Shown here one piece after another: positions 26,901 through 34,974 of a stretch of DNA of 64,000 nt. Within the stretch, counting starts at the first letter, position 1. Each line of letters starts with the position of its first letter. Made by a program: the position numbers and the translations under genes. The stretch is taken from contig JAOARW010000104.1 of the NCBI GenBank assembly GCA_025210475.1, positions 124,001-188,000 on the forward strand, written 5' to 3'. Under the pieces are notes generated by a model. That model made no database searches. It had not been told where the DNA came from and worked only from the letters and a program-made list of their open reading frames with translations. This DNA comes from Carboxylicivirga sp. (GTDB lineage Bacteria; Bacteroidota; Bacteroidia; Bacteroidales; Marinilabiliaceae).

Positions 26901-27434
26901 ACAATGTATGATGCCAAAGATGATTTAGATGGAGCGGATGCAGAACCTACTTTGTATGGCTCTTGGGTTAATGATGTTAAAATCAAGAATTTCGATATCT
27001 CCATGATGTTTTATTTTAACGTGGGTACTTATTCTTATAATGACATGATGGGGGTGTTTAGTAATGATGGTGCACAACCTCTTTGGAACATGCATATAGA
27101 TAATTATAATTCGTGGAATAATCCTGGGGATATAACTAATGTTCCTATGAATAATAATGGTGATCCTACACTTGCCTGGTGGCGTTCAAGTAGGTTTTTA
27201 GAAAGGTCTGACTATCTGAAATTAAAGAATTTAGTGATAGGCTATACAGTCCCTTCACATATTGTTAAATCAATAGGTTTGTCTAATGTGCGAATCTTTG
27301 GTATGGGTGAGAACTTGTGGACATGGACTAATTTTAAAGGTTATGATCCGGAACTTAACCTAGATGGACAGACAACATGGTCTGTAATTCCTCCAATGAC
27401 AACTGTCACCTTGGGAGTTAATGTAACATTTTAA
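23973..27434 (+). CDS. SusC/RagA-type TonB-dependent transporter with STN signalling domain
   Basis: 1153 aa. Long N-terminal leader typical of FecR-coupled SusC proteins. The STN domain is near residues 46-122 (ISISSEKIELAKLFEEVEKKS), the carboxypeptidase-regulatory domain near 133-208, then VMVVAYGTAKKETFTG and the plug (SIRIRG-like VRIRGVGSANASSAPLYVVDG, ALYGSRAANGVIVITTKKG), then the barrel ending in VTLGVNVTF. It forms the outer membrane channel of a SusCD complex. The STN domain allows trans-envelope signalling to FecR. Because a secreted protease is encoded in the same cluster, peptides are the more likely cargo than glycans; that is inference. The gene is visibly A+T rich. Confidence 0.96.
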   Translation: MKLKLDHHAFFDKKSMKKLYLTMRLTVLLSVIGLLQVSATSFSQKKNISISSEKIELAKLFEEVEKKSDFKFFFNNDDVDASITTKVNASNADVYSVLDQALSGLPYVYKVLDNNLIFVHSKKEETRIAIQNIRVSGKVTGANGEPLPGVNVIIEGTTNGTITNIDGEYQLDVPSTETNLVFSFIGFETQVIKVSDRSVINITLLEEVHDIEQVMVVAYGTAKKETFTGSAEVVNSEQLATTSSTSISSALQGRVAGVQVASYSGAAGSSASVRIRGVGSANASSAPLYVVDGVPNAPIPAIDDIESSTVLKDASAAALYGSRAANGVIVITTKKGKGKSKINLNYNHTFGWKSSDKQDLMNADQYTYKVWEGLRNKAMYMMNPNDLSVSPAQYAHDNLLSTIPYNPYYITENGKKVECLQPFDDNGNFLPGVGSLYSTDWVDEVYRTSHIDDLHLSFSNGNDESSIYGSLTYYDQEGIQVGNDYKRVDYNLNMSSKVNEIVEIGINTNGRYQEYTPTKSMYAAYVNSPTVPVYKRYGVTESMIEGKEYGDFVMDENGNKLYHWDQKTSGSERNILAERANYIEDIDNTNVIISPYISIQPFSSLTLLAKGSAKFYRSSKNYFYDPVNGTGVDEEGYNERYTNNQRTLFGFLQATFEKKFGSHNVKALTVYEAEEWVSRDVNATAKEFPMWQIAQNLDDGQVKDYMFSRQYENARISMLGQLEYGLKDKYYVSGSFRRDGSSRFGPNNRWGDFWSVGATWRISEEGFMKNQSFITSLKLRGSHGISGNDAIGNYAWQSTYTLGGKYNNISAASLDQIENLNLGWEGNVNSNIALEFRLKDRVWGTIEVYERVSDRLLMWKQMPYTTGLTSRMENVGKISNKGIEIMLGAQVIDKGDFSYETSLTLTSNKNRIDDWYGNNYNGQAYYDTGGSMFNFQMRKWAGVDPLTGHPLWYQRIMDENDEWTGKTTVTTDWNKATMYDAKDDLDGADAEPTLYGSWVNDVKIKNFDISMMFYFNVGTYSYNDMMGVFSNDGAQPLWNMHIDNYNSWNNPGDITNVPMNNNGDPTLAWWRSSRFLERSDYLKLKNLVIGYTVPSHIVKSIGLSNVRIFGMGENLWTWTNFKGYDPELNLDGQTTWSVIPPMTTVTLGVNVTF

Positions 27435-27444
27435 TATTTGAACC

Positions 27445-29055
27445 ATGAAAAGAATATTATTTTTACTATCAATTATATTATTAGTAGCCTGCTCAGATGA
27501 TTTTTTGGACCGAAATCCAGAGAGTGTGCTGACATCTGAGAACTTATTGGCTTCACGGCCTTCTTGCGAAGCTGCTCTTCATTCGATTTACGTTAAAACG
27601 ATGTTTAATCGAGTTCATTATTATGATGCTTGCATCCAAGAAGCAAGAGCTGATAATTTAAATTTCAGGCGTGATGGTTATTCTAGCTTTAAATTAATTT
27701 TTGATTATAATCAAGGATTGGCATCTAACGATGCATCCCGAAACTCATGGATTGATTGTTATGCGATAATTGATGCAGCAAACTTAATAATCAATAATGA
27801 GTTAACAGGATTAATAGATCCTCTGGATCCTAATTCTGAGAAATCGAAAAAAGAAATTGCAGATTTTAAAGCTCAGGCAAGAGTTGCACGTGCTGCAACA
27901 TTTCTAGATTTGTTAAGTTATTATTCACGTCCCGTTCATGAAGCTGATAATAGAGATCTAGAGCACAGCGGAGTACCATTAGTTTTAGTAAATGACTATG
28001 ACCTTTATCCTTCACGTGCCACAACAATGGAAGTGTATCGTCAGATTTACGATGATTTAACATTTGCTGCGGCCAATTTAAGTTTAGAACATGATACAGA
28101 AGGTTTAACTTTTTCTAAAGCATATGCAAATGGACTTCTTGCTAGGTTTTATATGAATCTAGCTGGACCCATTGGTTCAAATAATACCTATCAATTGGCA
28201 GAGAATGTATCTGTAAATTCTACACAGGCATTAGAAAGAGCTAGAGATGCAAGTGAGTTCGTGTTATCACAGGTAGCCCCGATAGATAATTGGATTGATC
28301 TTGAATATGGCGTATCGCGTAAACTAGAGGAAACAATTTTAATGAGTATTACCTTAAAAGATGATATGGGGCATACTGTTCATTCGAAACTATGGGATAT
28401 TGAGAATTCTTCAGGTGATATTTTTAAGGTAAACAAAGATGCTATTGATGAGTTTAGTGTTGAAGATAAGCGGCTTAACTATTTCTATTATCCAGCGGCA
28501 TGGCAATCTAATTTTTCAGATGGAGATGATATAGGTGCACGCTTGCAAAAAGCGAGTTTAGATGTTAATGGAGAAGAAATGATTGGGGCAGCAATGTTTG
28601 GTAAATATGCTCCCAAAGATTTCGCAGTAAACTTGCAGGATCTCTTTTTTGATCCAACGGATATGGACATCTCTTTTACGAGTGGTTTTGGTGATTTTAA
28701 TATTATGAGAGCATCTGAAATAGCTCTAATAAAGGCCGAAGCTTGCAAGCGTTTAAATCAACATGATATTGCGTTTGAAGCTTATGCTTCAGTTAAGCAA
28801 CGATATTTTGACAATGATATTCCCAGTGATATCACATTAGATGATATTTTACTTGAAAAAAGATTAGAGCTGATAGGCGAAGGAATTAGGATGCTTGATT
28901 TACTTCGATTGGGACAAGATTTTAATCGTTTCCCATCAAGCAATTCAATTGCTAAAAATGTAGAATTTAACACTACACGATTGATTCTTCCTTTACCGGA
29001 TAACGATGTTAAGAACAATACTAACCTAAAGCAAAATCCTGGTTATGAAAACTAA
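27445..29055 (+). CDS. SusD/RagB-type surface lipoprotein
   Basis: 536 aa, 10 bases after SusC. Lipoprotein signal with lipobox LLVAC (Cys16) followed by acidic residues, consistent with a surface-exported lipoprotein. The SusD helical TPR-like fold is seen in RPSCEAALHSIYVKTMF, ARVARAATFLDLLSYYSRP, the C-terminal ILLEKRLELIGEGIRMLDLLRLG and the end ILPLPDNDVKNNTNLKQNPGY. It is the substrate-binding lid of the SusC channel. No glycan-degrading enzyme is encoded in the locus. Confidence 0.96.
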   Translation: MKRILFLLSIILLVACSDDFLDRNPESVLTSENLLASRPSCEAALHSIYVKTMFNRVHYYDACIQEARADNLNFRRDGYSSFKLIFDYNQGLASNDASRNSWIDCYAIIDAANLIINNELTGLIDPLDPNSEKSKKEIADFKAQARVARAATFLDLLSYYSRPVHEADNRDLEHSGVPLVLVNDYDLYPSRATTMEVYRQIYDDLTFAAANLSLEHDTEGLTFSKAYANGLLARFYMNLAGPIGSNNTYQLAENVSVNSTQALERARDASEFVLSQVAPIDNWIDLEYGVSRKLEETILMSITLKDDMGHTVHSKLWDIENSSGDIFKVNKDAIDEFSVEDKRLNYFYYPAAWQSNFSDGDDIGARLQKASLDVNGEEMIGAAMFGKYAPKDFAVNLQDLFFDPTDMDISFTSGFGDFNIMRASEIALIKAEACKRLNQHDIAFEAYASVKQRYFDNDIPSDITLDDILLEKRLELIGEGIRMLDLLRLGQDFNRFPSSNSIAKNVEFNTTRLILPLPDNDVKNNTNLKQNPGYEN

Positions 29056-29983
29056 GTTATTATTAATTAAAAGCCTCTTTATAATAGTGGTGATGTCACT
29101 GATTGCTTCTTGTGATCTTGATTTGCCCGATGATCCAATGTTAACTCTTAATGATATTGAAGTTGATGCAGTAGATTCTAATGTTGAAACAATGATAATT
29201 GGTGAATTTAATGGTTATCAATATATTAAAATTCCTTTTGAAGCCAATTACTCATTGCCTGAATCCATTAAATTTAATGCTTCAATGGATAATTCAGATG
29301 TGCCCGAAGGAGCAATCGATTTAGAAGATGTAGTTTATTTGCACAAAGGATATGATAAGCAGAATATTGAAATCCTGATGGATTGCAGTAAGATACCTCA
29401 AGGTAGTGTTAATTACTCATTTGATTTAGTATTAGATGGTGTTAATAAGGAGGTGGAAACATCTACGATACACTGTACGATTATCCGTGATATGCCTGAT
29501 CCAATCTATACTGTTTATAATAATTTTTGGTATCAAATTAGTGGTTCTTGGTATCAGGGAGAAGCAACAAATAATTTTGGTGCATGGGCTTATGTAGCAC
29601 TTGTGTATTATGCAGAACCTAATTTAGAAGTTGGTGGTGGAATCTGGCAGAGAAATGCAACGGATCTTGTTCTTGAAACCTATAGCACGCCGGCAGCTTA
29701 TTTCTCAAGTGACGGCAAAAACTATCTTGAATTTTTAGAAGAAGGAGATAAAATTAATCAAGAAAGTTTTGATTGGATAGCTCCGGGCGATATAAACCTT
29801 AAACCGGCTGTTCATCCAGATGATTTTGGTAAGAGCGGATACCTTGCATTGCGACCTAAAATTTACGATACGCAGGTTAATATGTGGGTTTATGTGACGA
29901 TTTCTGAAGATGGACGTAATATGATCATTCACGAAGTAGCATGGGAAGATCATGGACTAAGTATTAATGCAGGTCAAAAATAA
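29045..29983 (+). CDS. SusE-position surface lipoprotein
   Basis: 312 aa. Start overlaps the SusD stop by 11 bases (ATG inside the last SusD codons), so translation is coupled. Lipobox SLIASC (Cys23). The N-terminal half looks like a DUF1735/DUF4361-type beta domain (YIKIPFEANYSLPESIKFNASMDNSDVPEG). The second half (NFWYQISGSWYQGEATNNFGAWAYVALVYYAEP) may be a substrate-binding module. Similar proteins are common third members of SusCD operons and bind ligands at the cell surface. I cannot name the ligand. Confidence 0.8.
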   Translation: MKTKLLLIKSLFIIVVMSLIASCDLDLPDDPMLTLNDIEVDAVDSNVETMIIGEFNGYQYIKIPFEANYSLPESIKFNASMDNSDVPEGAIDLEDVVYLHKGYDKQNIEILMDCSKIPQGSVNYSFDLVLDGVNKEVETSTIHCTIIRDMPDPIYTVYNNFWYQISGSWYQGEATNNFGAWAYVALVYYAEPNLEVGGGIWQRNATDLVLETYSTPAAYFSSDGKNYLEFLEEGDKINQESFDWIAPGDINLKPAVHPDDFGKSGYLALRPKIYDTQVNMWVYVTISEDGRNMIIHEVAWEDHGLSINAGQK

Positions 29984-29989
29984 AATAAC

Positions 29990-30011
29990 AAGGGCTACTG
30001 CGGTAGCCCTT
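29990..30011 (+). terminator. Hairpin between the lipoprotein and protease genes
   Basis: A 9-bp perfect stem (AAGGGCTAC/GTAGCCCTT), loop TGCG, and a weak tail (ATTTATG). It lies only 12 bases before the protease start codon and may be leaky, acting as a partial terminator or a translation-modulating stem. Confidence 0.7.
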
Positions 30012-30023
30012 ATTTATGTCATT

Positions 30024-31193
30024 ATGAGGAAAACCATTATATCAATCATTGTAATAATTTTTTGTATCGTTGGCAAAGCACAGGATTTAAAACCTGAAGT
30101 TATTTGCAGTACCAATGATGTGTATGTAGTTCCTAAAGGGCAACTTGCTAGGTTAAAAGTAAGTCAGGATACTTATCATATTCCTGTAGTATTTCATGTT
30201 TTTGATCCGGAAGATCCTCAAGCGTGTTTTACCATTGAAGATGCTAAGTTTGCCATTGATTTACTGAATGCAAATTTTTCAGGTAATCATCGGGATATTG
30301 AAAATGTTCAAGGTACATTCAAACCATTAATCGCTGAATGTAATTATAAGTTTCATTTGGCAAAAAAAGATAAGTATGGACAGGCTTTTAATGGAATAAC
30401 ATATCATAAGAAGGATTGGAAAGGAGATAATCCTGGAGCTAACAATACCTTAAAGCAATATGCTAATTTTAATTTAGGACAAAATACATCAGGCACTCAA
30501 AGATATCTTCAAATTTGGTTAACATATAATGTTAATGGAGATGATATGGGAAGCGGTTGGAGTTACCTGCCAAGCTATGATGGAGGAGGAAAGTGGGCTG
30601 GTATTGTTTATAATTATAAGTTGATTAATCATAGTAATGAATCAAACAATGATATATTAACGCATGAAGTTGGTCACTACCTTGGTTTATCCCATACATT
30701 TGGAGCTTCGTACACTCAATGTGGCGACGATGGCATTGAGGATACACCAGAAACCAAGTGTTTAGCCTGGAAATGCCGAAAAGGAAACCTTTGTAATGAT
30801 GGATTGGTCAATACTGAGAATTTTATGGATTATTCAGGTTGTACATCTATGTTCACGTTGGATCAAAAGGAATTAATGACCTATTGGTTGGAGCATGACT
30901 ATAGAAATAGCTTGTGGTCAAAAGAGAATTTAATTTTTACAGGCATTTATGACGATACAACTGTCGGAATAAAAGATGAACTGGAAGAGAAACTAAGAGT
31001 GCATCCCAACCCAACTGACGGACAAATTAATATTACAGGTATAAATGAGTTTAAAGCTGAGTTATACGATTTACTCGGTAATAAGCTGGCGGAATTCAGT
31101 AATGAATCGTTGGAATATCAGGTTCCGGGCATGTATCTTTTAAAAGTTCATCATAAAGGGTGTTTTGTAGTAAGAAAAATTTATATCAAATAA
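30024..31193 (+). CDS. Secreted M43-type zinc metalloprotease with T9SS sorting domain
   Basis: 389 aa from ATG 30024, which begins a clear signal peptide (MRKTIISIIVIIFCIVGKAQ). An in-frame ATG at 29967 lies inside the previous gene. Zinc site HEVGHYLGLSH (H214, E215, H218, H224) and a Met-turn region (ENFMDYSGC, CTSMFTLDQ), with disulfide-prone cysteines, as in pappalysin-like M43 enzymes. The C-terminal about 75 residues (LRVHPNPTDGQINITG ... MYLLKVHHKGC ... KIYIK) form a Por secretion tail for T9SS export. It likely cleaves extracellular proteins and feeds peptides to the SusCD complex encoded directly upstream. Confidence 0.93.
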   Translation: MRKTIISIIVIIFCIVGKAQDLKPEVICSTNDVYVVPKGQLARLKVSQDTYHIPVVFHVFDPEDPQACFTIEDAKFAIDLLNANFSGNHRDIENVQGTFKPLIAECNYKFHLAKKDKYGQAFNGITYHKKDWKGDNPGANNTLKQYANFNLGQNTSGTQRYLQIWLTYNVNGDDMGSGWSYLPSYDGGGKWAGIVYNYKLINHSNESNNDILTHEVGHYLGLSHTFGASYTQCGDDGIEDTPETKCLAWKCRKGNLCNDGLVNTENFMDYSGCTSMFTLDQKELMTYWLEHDYRNSLWSKENLIFTGIYDDTTVGIKDELEEKLRVHPNPTDGQINITGINEFKAELYDLLGNKLAEFSNESLEYQVPGMYLLKVHHKGCFVVRKIYIK

Positions 31194-31855
31194 TTGAAAA
31201 AAAAGTAAAATGGATATAGGGTTTTCTTTAATTGATGCATCTTATATGTGAATCAATTAAAACAGATAAACCCAATGAGTTAAGCAATAGAACCAAGCCA
31301 ATGTTAATACTGCCATATTGCATTGGTGACATTTGAATCCTGTTAAAGTTGAAGCCTATTACATCCTTCCATTACCGATGTTTGTAATTATCACTTCAAT
31401 CTTAATGTATGCAATAAATTAGTTAAAAGGCACTTATTCAGCCGTATAGGTGCGATGGCTAATCATTTTTTAATGCTTTATAAAAGAAATACAAAACTGC
31501 TGATAGCAAAGGACAAACGTGTTACAAACTATCATCATACATTAATCATAAAGACTAAAGGTTTAAAGGACAAAATTGATTGATGGGGGCTGCCATTTAG
31601 CTAGCAATGGTAGCCTTTTAAAAATCATTCAAAATGTCATTGATTTTAGAAAGTTTAAATCACGTCACATCCATGGTTTATGAACTGTGGTTTCACAAAA
31701 AACGCCTTAATGTACACAACTAGATAAGCACTCATTTTAAAAGTTTAAGCTCTAAAATGATGCTGTAAATGGTATTGAATACAAATGGGGCAATTGTAAA
31801 TTTTTAAAAGTTATTGTCTCAATTATTAATCATTTATTAACTTAAATCTACATCT
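31194..31855. other. Intergenic region upstream of the second SusC gene
   Basis: About 660 bases without a protein gene. It holds the conserved RNA-like element A (31511-31620) and, next to the SusC start, an A+T-rich leader. No TAnnTTTG core with a well-placed TTG was clearly identified, so the SusC promoter may depend on a dedicated regulator or lie in poorly conserved sequence. Confidence 0.7.
31511..31620 (+). ncRNA. Candidate small RNA, element A
   Basis: Shares a 27-nt identical block (31539-31565, containing ATTAATCATAAAGACTAAAG) with element B at 36594-36620. It also shares CAAACGTG upstream and GATTGATGG downstream. It ends in a 10-bp stem with one G-T pair (GGCTGCCATT/AATGGTAGCC) and TTTTA. 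The stem sequence differs from that of B while pairing is kept, which supports an RNA with an intrinsic terminator. Confidence 0.6.
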
Positions 31856-34800
31856 ATGAAGAAAGTACTTATTGCACTTTCATTGATGGTTATGTTCAGT
31901 TTTAGCTTATTGGCACAAACGACGAATGTAACCGGAATGGTGACCGACGCAAATGATGGTAGTCCCATACCAGGTGTGTCTGTTTTTGTAAAAGGAACAA
32001 CGATTGGTACCGTAACCAATGCCGAAGGAAAGTATTCGTTGGGAGTACCAAACGATGCCCAAACAATTGTATTCTCATTTGTGGGAATGACAACTAAGGA
32101 AATAGCGTATACCGGGCAATCAACTTTAGATGCCGTATTAGAAGGTGATGCAGTTGACGTTGGCGAAGTTGTAGTAACAGCTTTAGGTATTAAACGAGAG
32201 AAAAAAGCTCTGGGGTATGCTGTAACAGAGATGAATACAGATGAATTAATTAAATCTCGCGAGGCTAATATTGTAAATGCCATGGCCGGTAAGGTGGCAG
32301 GCGTACAAATTACCAGTTCTTCCGGACAGGCCGGTTCTTCTTCGCGAATCGTTATTCGCGGTAATTCTTCGATTAATTACAACAACCAGCCGCTTTTTGT
32401 AATTGACGGTATTCCATTTGAGAACAACGAATCATCGATTAAAAGTTCGTTAAGCTACGGTGGTGGTACCAACTCGGGAATTGATATTGATCCTAATAAT
32501 ATCGAAACCATGACTGTTTTGAAAGGAGCTTCTGCATCTGCACTTTATGGATCAAGAGCCGCCAATGGTGTTGTAATTATTACAACTAAAAGCGGGCAAA
32601 AAGGTGATAACTTAACGGTTAATGTCAGCCATACCACCAGCTTGGATAAAATCATTGAAACACCATTGCAAAACACGTGGGCACAAGGATGGTATGAGAT
32701 TAATGATGGCAGCGATGCAACCTTTACCTATGCCGATGGCGATAATATAAAAACATCGTGGTCGTGGGGACCGCGCATTGATGATACGCCTGAAGCCAAG
32801 CGTTATAATCGCTGGGATGTATTTGAAACGGGTGTAACAAATGAAACCAATGTTTCATTAAACGGAGGCGGAAAAAAGGCTACTTATTTTGCTTCTTTCT
32901 CTAACCTCGATCAGGACGGAACATTATCACCAATTGAATTTAACCGTCGAAACCTTCTTGCCAAGTTTACCATTGATTTAACTGAGAAGTTGAGGGTTAG
33001 TACTTCAGTAAACTACATTAATACACAGACACATCGATTGATGGAAGGTAATGATCCGGCGGCCTTTATGAATTCATTTTTGGGTTCTCCTTTAACCTGG
33101 AATATGTATCCAGCTACCTACGAAGATGGCTCCCAGCGTGTTTATCGCTCTGGTGGGCGAAACAACTACGTTTGGTTGATGGATAACTCAGGCAATCCTA
33201 GTGAGAGAAATCGTTTTCTAAATACTTTTGATGTTTCGTATAAATTCAATGATAAGTTAAGTTTTGTAGGACGTATCGGACAGGATTTCTACAAATCGCA
33301 GGAAGAATTCTATGTGAATCAGGGTGCGACAGGTGGACACTCGGTTGGGACATATAATGTGTATAACCGCACGTTCAGTAACCTAAATACAGATTTAATG
33401 CTGAACTATTCCACTGAATTATCTGACGATTTAAACTTGGATGCCATGCTTGGTATGAACATTACAGATAATGAGATTAAAGAAAATGGTATCAATGGAA
33501 AGCAATACATTGTGCCTGACTTTTATAATATTAATAACTGTATGTCGCAGTTGCCATGGAGTACAAATTATCAAAAACGGAGTGTTTCGTGGTATACCAG
33601 CTTAACAGCTTCGTACAAAAACTTCTTGTACTATACTTTCACTGGTCGCATGGATAAGTCATCTACTTTACCAAAGGATAACAACCAGTTTTTCTATATG
33701 TCTAATAGTTTAGGTTTGGTTTTCTCCGAATTGATGGAAGATAAATCAGTTTTAAGCTATGGAAAGCTTAGAGTTTCATATGCATCGGTTGGTAACGATG
33801 CTCCGGCTTATAGCACTGTTACCGGCAAGGTGGTTCCTGAACCCTATGATCCATACCGTGGCTATATACAATATCCATTTAACGGAGTTGGTGGGTTTAT
33901 AGAGTCAAGTTTACAGGGTAATAATGAGTTAAAGCCAGAGATGACTGATGAGTTTGAAATTGGATTGGAAGCTAAGTTTTTTAACGACCGATTAGGTGTT
34001 GATGCAGCTTATTATAATAAAGTTAGTAAAGATCAGATTGTCAGGGCACCAATTGATAACTCGACCGGATTTGATAGTCGCATGATCAATATTGGTAAGA
34101 TGACCAATAAGGGTGTTGAGCTGATGCTTTACGGTACACCAGTTAAAACAGGTGACTTCTCATGGGATGTAACATTAAACTGGAGTAAGAATGACAACGT
34201 TGTTGACAAAATTGCTGACGGAGTAAGTTCTATTCAATTGAATGGATTTACCGGTGAAGGACCTTATATCGTAGAAGGTCAGCCATATGGTGTTTTATGG
34301 GGAACTAAAGTTGCTCGCGATAACCAGTGGCGTAAGGTTGTTAATGAAGAAAGTGGTCGATGGTTGGTTGACGAAACCCGTCCGGGTGTGGTTGGGGATG
34401 TTAATCCAAACTGGATTGGAGGTATTCGCAATACCTTAAATTATAAAGGATTTTCGGTATCAGCATTTATCGATATAAAAAATGGTGGACAAGTGTTTAA
34501 CCTGGATGAGCATTACCTAATGTACTATGGTATGTCAACTTTAACAGAAGATCGCCCACAAAGTATGCAAGTTGTTTTAGATGGCCCGACAGGTTCGCTC
34601 GATAGTGATGGTAATGTTGTGTTAACAGGCGAACAAAATTCGGAAGCAATTGATTATGGAGCACATTATCGTAATCATGTTTCAAATATTACGGAAGAGA
34701 TGGTGCAGAAAACTGACTTTATAAAACTTAGAGAAGTTTCCTTATCATATAATTTCCCTCAATCGATTCTTAGCCGAACGAACTTTATTAAAGGGTGTAA

Positions 34801-34963
34801 TATTTCATTAACAGGTCGAAATCTTTGGATTAAAAAAGACGATAGCTTTACAGGAGCAGATCCTGAAGGAAGTTTATCAGGAAGTGGTAACGGACAAGGT
34901 ATCATTAATTACATGATGCCTTCAACAAAGACTTTTACGGCTAGTATTAAGTTAACATTTTAA
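31856..34963 (+). CDS. SusC/RagA-type TonB-dependent transporter
   Basis: 1035 aa, signal peptide MKKVLIALSLMVMFSFSLLAQ. A carboxypeptidase-regulatory domain follows at once (about 22-95, GMVTDANDGSPIPGVSVFVKGT), so there is no STN domain. Linker GEVVVTALGIKREKKALGYAV, plug with RIVIRGNSSINYNNQPLFVIDG and ALYGSRAANGVVIITTKSG, then the barrel ending in FTASIKLTF. Without STN it is not under the FecI/FecR circuit. It pairs with the SusD-like protein 11 bases downstream. The cargo cannot be told, as no degradative enzyme is linked. Base composition is richer in G+C than in the first SusC gene. Confidence 0.96.
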   Translation: MKKVLIALSLMVMFSFSLLAQTTNVTGMVTDANDGSPIPGVSVFVKGTTIGTVTNAEGKYSLGVPNDAQTIVFSFVGMTTKEIAYTGQSTLDAVLEGDAVDVGEVVVTALGIKREKKALGYAVTEMNTDELIKSREANIVNAMAGKVAGVQITSSSGQAGSSSRIVIRGNSSINYNNQPLFVIDGIPFENNESSIKSSLSYGGGTNSGIDIDPNNIETMTVLKGASASALYGSRAANGVVIITTKSGQKGDNLTVNVSHTTSLDKIIETPLQNTWAQGWYEINDGSDATFTYADGDNIKTSWSWGPRIDDTPEAKRYNRWDVFETGVTNETNVSLNGGGKKATYFASFSNLDQDGTLSPIEFNRRNLLAKFTIDLTEKLRVSTSVNYINTQTHRLMEGNDPAAFMNSFLGSPLTWNMYPATYEDGSQRVYRSGGRNNYVWLMDNSGNPSERNRFLNTFDVSYKFNDKLSFVGRIGQDFYKSQEEFYVNQGATGGHSVGTYNVYNRTFSNLNTDLMLNYSTELSDDLNLDAMLGMNITDNEIKENGINGKQYIVPDFYNINNCMSQLPWSTNYQKRSVSWYTSLTASYKNFLYYTFTGRMDKSSTLPKDNNQFFYMSNSLGLVFSELMEDKSVLSYGKLRVSYASVGNDAPAYSTVTGKVVPEPYDPYRGYIQYPFNGVGGFIESSLQGNNELKPEMTDEFEIGLEAKFFNDRLGVDAAYYNKVSKDQIVRAPIDNSTGFDSRMINIGKMTNKGVELMLYGTPVKTGDFSWDVTLNWSKNDNVVDKIADGVSSIQLNGFTGEGPYIVEGQPYGVLWGTKVARDNQWRKVVNEESGRWLVDETRPGVVGDVNPNWIGGIRNTLNYKGFSVSAFIDIKNGGQVFNLDEHYLMYYGMSTLTEDRPQSMQVVLDGPTGSLDSDGNVVLTGEQNSEAIDYGAHYRNHVSNITEEMVQKTDFIKLREVSLSYNFPQSILSRTNFIKGCNISLTGRNLWIKKDDSFTGADPEGSLSGSGNGQGIINYMMPSTKTFTASIKLTF

Positions 34964-34974
34964 AAGCGCTGAAA

